Shown: positions 57,884 through 64,000 of the stretch, one piece after another
Position numbering within the stretch: position 1 is the first letter of the stretch
Layout: each line of letters begins with the position of its first letter
NCBI RefSeq assembly: GCF_000473895.1
Contig: NZ_ASSJ01000081.1
Coordinates: 1 to 64,000, forward strand
Origin: Rubidibacter lacunae KORDI 51-2
GTDB taxonomy: Bacteria > Cyanobacteriota > Cyanobacteriia > Cyanobacteriales > Rubidibacteraceae
DNA: 64,000 bases
Reading direction: 5' to 3'
Notes under the pieces: generated by a model
Database searches by the model: none
The model's input: the letters and a program-made list of their open reading frames with translations, nothing else
What the model was told of the DNA's origin: nothing
Position numbers and translations under genes: made by a program

Positions 57884-60800
57884 TTAATCTACGCCGACTG
57901 TGGGACGGTTTGATTCGGGCAGCGCGTGCGGCGGCATTCGATTGCGATCGAACTTGTTTAAAGCCCGCTCGGCTAAAGTCTTAATGATGATGTACAGCAC
58001 CGGCACTAAGCCTAAACTTAAGAAGGTTGCGGCAAACATCCCGCCGAAGACGGCCGTTCCTAACGATTGACGGCTGCCGGCACCGGCACCGGTGGCCACG
58101 ACTAGCGGGAAGATACTGCTCAAGGTCGAAATCGCTGTCATCAAAATCGGGCGCAGGCGCTGCTCGGCTGCCTCGATCGCCGCTCGCGAAATGCTTAGTC
58201 CTTGTTCGTGCAACTGATTGGCAAATTCGACGATCAGAATCGAGTTCTTACTCGCTAAGCCAATCAGCATTACCAACCCGATTTGACCGTACACGTCGTT
58301 AGGGAAGCCCCTCAGGGAGAGCGCCACCAGTGCTCCGAGTACGGCCAGCGGCACTGCGATCATGATTACTGCCGGATCGATGTAGCTCTCGTACTGAGCT
58401 GCTAGCACCAAGAACACCAGTAGCAATCCCAAACCGAAGATCAGCGGCGCTTGCCCGCCCGACTGGATTTCCTCCCGTGATTGGCCCGACCATTCGTAGC
58501 CCAACCCCTGCGGCAGCACCTCTGCAGCCACCTGCTCCATCGCTGCGATCGCCTGACCGGAGCTCGCACCGGGAGCGGGCTTACCATTAATTTCGATCGA
58601 CCGCAAGACGTTGTAGTGATTGATACTCTGCGCGCCGGTTGTCGGCGTCAGCGTCACCAAGTTGCCCAACGGAATCAGCTCATCGCGGTTCGAACGCACG
58701 TAGAACTGTTCGATGGCGTTGGGATTGTCGCGGAAGGGTTCGTCCGCTTGGATGTAAACTCGGTAGGTTCGCCGTGCCAGCGTGAAGTCGTTGACGTAGC
58801 GCGAGCCGAGGTAGCTTTGCAACGTCTCGAAGATGTCATCGACATCTACGTCCAGTGCTTTGGCCCGATCGCGATCGACCTCTACCAACATCTGCGGCGT
58901 ATTCGCCGAATAGGTGCTGAAAACTGCCTGCAGGTCGGGATGCTGATTGGCCGCACCGAGCATCTGACCCATATACTGCACGAGTTCGCCGAGCGCGAAG
59001 CTGCCCTGCTGGTCCTGAAGTTGGAAGGTAAAGCCGCCGAAGCTCCCCAAGCCTTGAATTGTCGGCGGGTTGAGCGGGAGAACGTTCGCCTCGGGAATGT
59101 TTGCGAGCTGCTCGCGCACGCGTTCGATGATTTCCGACGCCGACTGTCCATGTCCAGTGCGCTCCGACCACGGCTCCAGTGTCGTAAATACGATGCCGCT
59201 GTTGGCAACGCTCCCACTAAAACCGAAACCGCCGACGGCGAAAGTGGCGCGCACTTCGGGAATCGGTAGGTATATCTCCTCGATCTGACGCATCACTTGG
59301 CTGGTGTAGCTTAAGGACGACCCTGCCGGTCCACCCACGATCGTGATTATGTAACCTTGATCTTCCTCGGGGAGAAAAGCGCTCGGCACCTGGGCATACA
59401 TCCAAGCCGTTGCCGCTAACAGCACGATGAAGACCCCGACGAGAAATGACTTGAGATGCGAGAAGGACTCCAACATGCTGCGATAGCGCCTGCGGAAGCT
59501 ATCGAGGGCATGATTAAAGGCTCCGAAAATGCGCCCCACCCAGCCGCCGACTGGCGGACTGCTTCGCAATAGTAGTGCCGACAGCGTTGGTGTCAGCGTC
59601 ACGGCGTTGAACGTGGATAAGCCGATCGCGAAGGCGATCGTGAGGGCAAACTGCCGGTACAGCGCGCCGGTCGTGCCCGGGAAAAACGCCACCGGGACGA
59701 ACACTGCCATGAGCACTAGCGACGTAGCGATCACCGCCCCGAACAGTTCCCTCATGGACTCGATCGCCGCCTGCCTCGGCGTCATCCCCAGCTTCTGAAT
59801 CTTCGTGGAGATGTCTTCTACCACCACGATTGCGTCGTCGACAACCATCCCCGTTGCCAACGTCAATCCGAACAGAGTCAGGCTGTTGATCGAAAAGCCG
59901 AACAGCTTGACAAACGCAAACGTGCCGAGCAGCGCTACCGGGATCGTAATCGCTGGAATCAGCGTCGTACGCCAATCTTGCAAAAACACGAAGATCACCA
60001 GCACCACCAACCCGACGGCTTGGAAAAGGGTCGCGATAACCTGCGTCAGCGACTGCTCTACGAAGTCCGTCGTGTCGAAGCCGATATCGTAGGTCATCCC
60101 TGCCGGAAATTCTTCCGACAGCTCGCGCATCCGCTGCTTGATCCCGCGCGCGACCTGCAAGGCGTTGCTACCGGGAACCTGATAAATGCCCAAACCCACT
60201 GCCTCGATACCGCGGAAGCGCAAAAAAGTATTGTAATTTTCAGCTCCCAGTTCGGCGCGACCCACATCGCGCAGCTTGACAAGCGTGCCGTCTGCTGATG
60301 CAGCCAGCACCAGGTTCTCGAATTCTTCTATGCTTTTTAGGCGACTGACCGCGCGCAGGCCGATCTGAAACTCCTGGTCGTCCGGAATCGGCGGCTGTCC
60401 GATGCGCCCGACACCAACCTGAATATTCTGCTCGAGCAAAGCATCGGCGACATCCGATGCCGTCAGCCCGCGACTGGCCAGGCGACCTGGGTCGAGCCAC
60501 AAGCGCATGGCATATTTACGCTCGCCAAAGATAGCCACATTCCCGACCCCAGGAACCCGCTGTAGGGCATCGACCAGATATAAATCTGCGTAGTTGCTCA
60601 GAAAGACGTCGTTGTAGGTGCCCGACTCGCTAAACAATCCAAACGCAAGCAGCGGCGGTCCGCTGGACTCTTTGCTCACCGACACGCCCGTTTGCAACAC
60701 TGCCTCCGGCAGCTGCGGCTCGGCGATCGACACGCGGTTTTGCACGTCTACCGCAGCGATGTTCTGGTCGCTCGATGCGTCGAAGGTTACGGTAATCGAG

Positions 60801-61066
60801 CTAACGCCATCGTTACTGCTCGACGAGGTCATATAGCGCATGCCATCGACCCCGTTGATTTCTCGTTCCAGGACGGTCGTGACGGCGTTTTCGACGGTGA
60901 CGGCGTCGGCACCGATATAGGTGGCAGTGACTTGAACCTGTTTGGGACTGATCTGGGGATACTGCGCTACGGGCAGCGTCGGGATGGTAATGACGCCAAC
61001 CAGTAGAATCAAGATCGCGCAAACTGAGGTCAGTACCGGCCGCTTGATGAAATATTCGATAAACAT
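57884..61066 (-). CDS. RND efflux pump, HAE1 (AcrB) family
   Basis: This 1060-residue inner-membrane pump has the complete HAE1 layout: two sets of six helices and two large periplasmic loops. The opening FIEYFIKRPVLTSVCAILILLVGV, the proton-relay DD in GMVVDDAIVVVED and the QVNRVSI-like QNRVSIAEPQLP are present. The second-half ending TLSSIFPLVVATGAGAGSRQSLGTAVFGGM is complete. It should export hydrophobic compounds using the proton gradient. The adaptor gene lies 74 bases upstream on the same strand. No outer-membrane channel gene is in the window, so TolC is presumably elsewhere. Confidence 0.96.
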   Translation of the reverse strand: MFIEYFIKRPVLTSVCAILILLVGVITIPTLPVAQYPQISPKQVQVTATYIGADAVTVENAVTTVLEREINGVDGMRYMTSSSSNDGVSSITVTFDASSDQNIAAVDVQNRVSIAEPQLPEAVLQTGVSVSKESSGPPLLAFGLFSESGTYNDVFLSNYADLYLVDALQRVPGVGNVAIFGERKYAMRLWLDPGRLASRGLTASDVADALLEQNIQVGVGRIGQPPIPDDQEFQIGLRAVSRLKSIEEFENLVLAASADGTLVKLRDVGRAELGAENYNTFLRFRGIEAVGLGIYQVPGSNALQVARGIKQRMRELSEEFPAGMTYDIGFDTTDFVEQSLTQVIATLFQAVGLVVLVIFVFLQDWRTTLIPAITIPVALLGTFAFVKLFGFSINSLTLFGLTLATGMVVDDAIVVVEDISTKIQKLGMTPRQAAIESMRELFGAVIATSLVLMAVFVPVAFFPGTTGALYRQFALTIAFAIGLSTFNAVTLTPTLSALLLRSSPPVGGWVGRIFGAFNHALDSFRRRYRSMLESFSHLKSFLVGVFIVLLAATAWMYAQVPSAFLPEEDQGYIITIVGGPAGSSLSYTSQVMRQIEEIYLPIPEVRATFAVGGFGFSGSVANSGIVFTTLEPWSERTGHGQSASEIIERVREQLANIPEANVLPLNPPTIQGLGSFGGFTFQLQDQQGSFALGELVQYMGQMLGAANQHPDLQAVFSTYSANTPQMLVEVDRDRAKALDVDVDDIFETLQSYLGSRYVNDFTLARRTYRVYIQADEPFRDNPNAIEQFYVRSNRDELIPLGNLVTLTPTTGAQSINHYNVLRSIEINGKPAPGASSGQAIAAMEQVAAEVLPQGLGYEWSGQSREEIQSGGQAPLIFGLGLLLVFLVLAAQYESYIDPAVIMIAVPLAVLGALVALSLRGFPNDVYGQIGLVMLIGLASKNSILIVEFANQLHEQGLSISRAAIEAAEQRLRPILMTAISTLSSIFPLVVATGAGAGSRQSLGTAVFGGMFAATFLSLGLVPVLYIIIKTLAERALNKFDRNRMPPHALPESNRPTVGVD

Positions 61067-61140
61067 GGGAGCTGAGCAGGACGTGCGTTCCTAAGGCGGG
61101 CGAGGATCGACAGTGCGGAGCCTGACTGACGAGGTTACAG

Positions 61141-62646
61141 CTACCGCCCGGGAGGCACGGGGCCGGCGGCGGTGTCGGGTTGCGGCGCGATCGCCGCGCA
61201 GTCGGTGAGTTTGACGATACCGGACACGATTAGGGTTTCACCAGCTTCGAGTCCCGAGAGCACCTGGTAATTGTTGCCTTGGAGACCGCCGAGTTCGACC
61301 GGACGCTGGCGCGCGACCGGTGCGTCGGATGGCGGACTGCCCGCTGCTCCACCCGGTGCTCTACCACCAGCCGATGGACCTTTGGGAGCGGTACAACCGT
61401 CGCCGCTTTCGGCCGTAAAGACAAATGCCTGTCCGCCGAGGCGGGCAATAGCCGAAGTCGGGACCAGGACGCCATCGCGAGCGTTCCACACAATGCGCGC
61501 GCGGGCAAACTGCTCGTCACGAAACTTGCCGCCGGGGTTGGCAAACCGCGCCTCAACGAGGATCGATTGGGAGCTTTCGTCTACCTTGGGGGAGATGAAC
61601 TCGATTTTGCCAGAGGCAACGGGTTCGTCACTATCGCCCAAGCGCAACTCTACGGGTAACCCCAGCCTCAAGTCGAGGGCGCGCTCGACGGGAACGGCAA
61701 TCTTGAAGTCGAGGCGATCGTTTTGCGTGATGGTCGTGAGTTCGTCGCCCGCCTCTACGTAATCGCCAATTTCAACGGGGATATCGCCGACAATCCCGTC
61801 GATGGGCGTGACAATACGATTGTACTCAAGGTCCTCGCGCAAGGCGTTGATGTCGGCACGAGCTTGATCGAGCGCAGCTTGGCGTTGGCTGACGTTCGTG
61901 CGAGTGGCGATCGACTGCTGTTCGGTTGCAGCAAGGGTATTCCGGGCAACCGAGAGGGTTTCAAGAGATGCTTCGTATTCGGCACGGGCGCTTTCGAGTT
62001 CGCTGGTGCGCTCGTCAAGTGCCTGACGCGCCTGCGCGCCTTCACTGACTAACGGGACGACACGGTCGTAGTTGATCTGTGCTAAATCCAAGTCGGCTTC
62101 GCGGCGGCGAACGTTAGCCTCTGCACGCCGCACCTCTGCTTGGCGGCTGGCAACGTTCGCCTCGACAACGCGCACTTCGGCTTGCGCGCCATTGAGCGCC
62201 GACTGCTGGATGCTCGCGTTCGCGATCGCGGCGTCGACCTCGGCTTGGTTGCGATCGGGACGCAGCTGGATAATCGGCGTCCCGGCACTAACGCGATCGC
62301 CTTCGTTGACGAGAATTTCGACGACGCGACCTTCGATGCGCGGACTCAAGTTCACCCGCTCGCTTGCTTCGAGCAACCCGACGAACTCCGATGTCTCGCG
62401 CACGGTATGGGAAATAACTGGGGCGAGCTTGACGCGAACGGCGGGAACGTCCATCATCGGCGGACCGCCCCCGCGAGCGAAAATGAAGCGCCAGAGCAAG
62501 CCGCCACCGAACAGAAATAATAAGGGGACGAGTAACAACCAAAGGGAGGGTCGGCTACTGCTTTCGTTGGGCACTGGCTGCTGCCCGTTGCCATCGGGCA
62601 ATGGCTCTATGGGCTGCAAGTCGCGATCGGTGTGGGGAGTTGACAT
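61141..62646 (-). CDS. RND periplasmic adaptor (membrane fusion protein)
   Basis: This 501-residue AcrA-type adaptor has a polar cytoplasmic lead, one membrane anchor (LWLLLVPLLFLFGGGLLWRFIF, about residues 35-55) and a barrel-sandwich lipoyl domain split by a long coiled coil (ANASIQQSALNGAQAEVRVVE to RADINALREDLEYNRIVTPIDG). Beta-barrel and membrane-proximal domains follow. A glycine- and proline-rich insert (PKGPSAGGRAPGGAAGSPP) near residue 435 is unusual. It is the first gene of the two-gene unit with the pump. Confidence 0.94.
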   Translation of the reverse strand: MSTPHTDRDLQPIEPLPDGNGQQPVPNESSSRPSLWLLLVPLLFLFGGGLLWRFIFARGGGPPMMDVPAVRVKLAPVISHTVRETSEFVGLLEASERVNLSPRIEGRVVEILVNEGDRVSAGTPIIQLRPDRNQAEVDAAIANASIQQSALNGAQAEVRVVEANVASRQAEVRRAEANVRRREADLDLAQINYDRVVPLVSEGAQARQALDERTSELESARAEYEASLETLSVARNTLAATEQQSIATRTNVSQRQAALDQARADINALREDLEYNRIVTPIDGIVGDIPVEIGDYVEAGDELTTITQNDRLDFKIAVPVERALDLRLGLPVELRLGDSDEPVASGKIEFISPKVDESSQSILVEARFANPGGKFRDEQFARARIVWNARDGVLVPTSAIARLGGQAFVFTAESGDGCTAPKGPSAGGRAPGGAAGSPPSDAPVARQRPVELGGLQGNNYQVLSGLEAGETLIVSGIVKLTDCAAIAPQPDTAAGPVPPGR

Positions 62647-62949
62647 AGCACGTCGGACTCTGGTGGAGAAATTTCCTTAAGAAAATTTTGGGTCGCTGTT
62701 GGCGATTATCGACCGCGCGCGGTGAAACCGAGATTCATATTAGTAAATAGCGATCGAACACGATGCTGGTATCCATCTGAAGCAAAATTGATGTCGGTAA
62801 GCGCGCCGGAAGGTTAACAGGATTGCAACGGACTTGCCAACCAGAGTCCGAACGCCAGTTACGCCGACTGTAGCAAAGAGTTTTAGTTGGGCAGAAGGGT
62901 GACTTGCGTAGGCGGTCAAAGCTCATACCCATCAGCCGACCGACACTCA
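62647..62949. other. Upstream region of the efflux unit
   Basis: About 300 bases contain GCGATCG-type palindromes but no gene. The promoter of the adaptor-pump unit should be here. No repressor gene is adjacent. Confidence 0.35.
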
Positions 62950-64000
62950 TGCCACGCTGCAAGCAAGAACTCTCTATAGCCGGCCAACATCTTGACGAAA
63001 TCCTTCAGGATTATTCCGGTCCGTCGAAATCCCTGTTAAGTCCCGGCTGCTAAACAGCTTACTGCCTGACTCGTCGACCGCGCCCTCCAGGGCTAGTTGA
63101 CCCACCATCTCGACCAGGCTGGTGCTAACCCCGACGCTGCCCGCGACAGCCGCAACGGATCTACACAATAAAACGGTCATACCGATCGGGGCAGCCTCGA
63201 CTTGAAGATTCCCCGCGACCGCTGCAACGAGTTTCAAGCCGTGCTCGCGCCCAAGGGGCTGTGTCACCTCTCCGGACTCGACGAGAAGATTCTCGCCCTC
63301 TCCCCCCGATGAGTCACACCTGCGTTTTTAAAGGCCAACTTCACGACCTCTAAAGGTTGACATTTCCCACGTGTTGCTTAGCCAAGTCACCGACGTCGTC
63401 CTGCCGGAACTGAAACAATGGCAAGCCCGCCCGCCCGCTCTGGTCTACCCCTTCGTCAGGCGCGACGCGCTGCCGGGAAGGTACGCCGCGACGGGGGAGT
63501 GCAGCAGACCGCCATCTACCGGGTGCTGGGAGTTAACCGCGACGGGTACCAGGAACTGCTCGGGATGTGGAGTGCGCCCGATGACAGGGCGAAGTTCTGG
63601 ATGTCGGTGCTGACAGACCTGAAAAATCGGGGCGTGCAGCGCATCTGCATTGCTGGCGTGGACGGTCTGACCGGCTTTCCCGAAGCCATCGCTGCCACGT
63701 TTCCCGAGGCACGAGTGCAATTGTGCATCGGGCATCTGGTGCGGAACTCGCTGAAGTACACGAACTGGAAACACCGCAAGGAAGTTGCCGGTGACCTGAT
63801 GACGATTTACCGTGCCCCGATGGTGTCAGCTGCGGAGGATGCCTTGACGGGGTTCGCGCAGAAATGGGACGAGACGTATCCGACCTCGGCGGGCAGTGGC
63901 TGCGGGAGTGGGAGCAGGTTACCCGCGGTTTGACTACCCGCCGGACATCCGACCGGTAATGTACTCGACCAACCCGCTTGAGTCGTTGAACCGGTCGTTG
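62950..64000 (+). pseudogene. IS256-family transposase, decayed and cut by the window end
   Basis: Pieces of one protein appear in order but in changing frames with stops. A DEILQDYSGPS start near 62985 is followed by LVDRALQG near 63070. GSLDLKIPRDRCNEFQAVLA and PKGLCHLSGLDEKILALSP then run to a TGA at 63310-63312. SQVTDVVLPELKQWQ lies at about 63374 onward, and GVNRDGYQELLGMWSAPDDR with CIAGVDGLTGFPEAI at 63530-63690. WLREWEQVTRGFDYPPDIRP then leads to NPLESLNRSL at the end. The order and motifs match Mutator/IS256 transposases, including the second catalytic aspartate in GVDGL. At least three frameshifts and several stops show that it is inactive. Confidence 0.85.

Noticed and set aside
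58481-59269. 262-codon frame antisense to the RND pump
   Set aside because: It is a mirror of the pump's conserved coding sequence and has no motif of its own.

Overview
The window is chromosomal DNA of an oxygenic cyanobacterium. The octamer GCGATCGC and its core (HIP1-type palindromes) recur through genes and spacers, as is typical of many cyanobacteria. The gene content agrees: cytochrome b6f subunit PetG, cytochrome cM, a high-light-inducible protein, a COP23-type protein, the DUF3038/DUF4335 pair, a DUF4912 protein and a geranylgeranyl-reductase-like flavoprotein. I cannot name the species; a unicellular/chroococcalean type is only a guess. Most of the sequence is moderately GC-rich. The stretch around 41.6-43.4 kb is visibly more AT-rich.

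Layout: 0.5-10.4 kb holds housekeeping and membrane genes (M1 aminopeptidase, Mrp ATPase, SLC13/RCK transporter, Bax-inhibitor-1 protein, DedA protein, DNA ligase LigA). 11-20 kb holds a COP23-like protein, a lone peptide-type ABC permease, apt, the DUF3038/DUF4335 pair, glmS, ispD, and a heptosyltransferase-like gene followed by a GmhB-like phosphatase, suggesting envelope polysaccharide synthesis. 20-27 kb holds a PP2C phosphatase, an ABC1 kinase, a DUF4912 protein with a Met/Gly/Ser/Val repeat, and a pentapeptide-repeat membrane protein. 27-34.7 kb holds tRNA-Pro, an HLIP, a DMT exporter, an ornithine/lysine/arginine-type decarboxylase, petG and cytM in divergent orientation, rsmH, a lipoprotein, and a DUF433 gene that lacks a start codon. 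34.7-41.2 kb holds an ABC-F ATPase, the flavoprotein, two TPR proteins, an ABC ATPase and gcvH.

41.2-51.2 kb is a looser accessory stretch: a broken cytochrome c6 gene, purU in AT-rich DNA, a 466-residue membrane protein I do not recognise, a double-domain secreted protein, mnmA, an IS remnant and a glycosyltransferase, with three short repeat families between them. 51.5-57.6 kb holds tRNA-Ser with its terminator, an orphan branched-chain-type substrate-binding lipoprotein, a KDPG-aldolase-type gene, a kinase-like/WD40 protein whose two catalytic aspartates are both glycine, and ndk. 57.9-62.6 kb is an RND efflux pair (adaptor, then pump), and the window ends in a decayed IS256-family transposase.

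The most notable signals are the cytochrome c6 pseudogene with exactly two lesions, the predicted WD40 pseudokinase, a 162-bp palindromic-ended MITE-like element in four copies, an interspersed repeat with an internal 53-bp tandem duplication, and the DUF433 gene without a start. I found no CRISPR array, prophage or recognisable defence operon.
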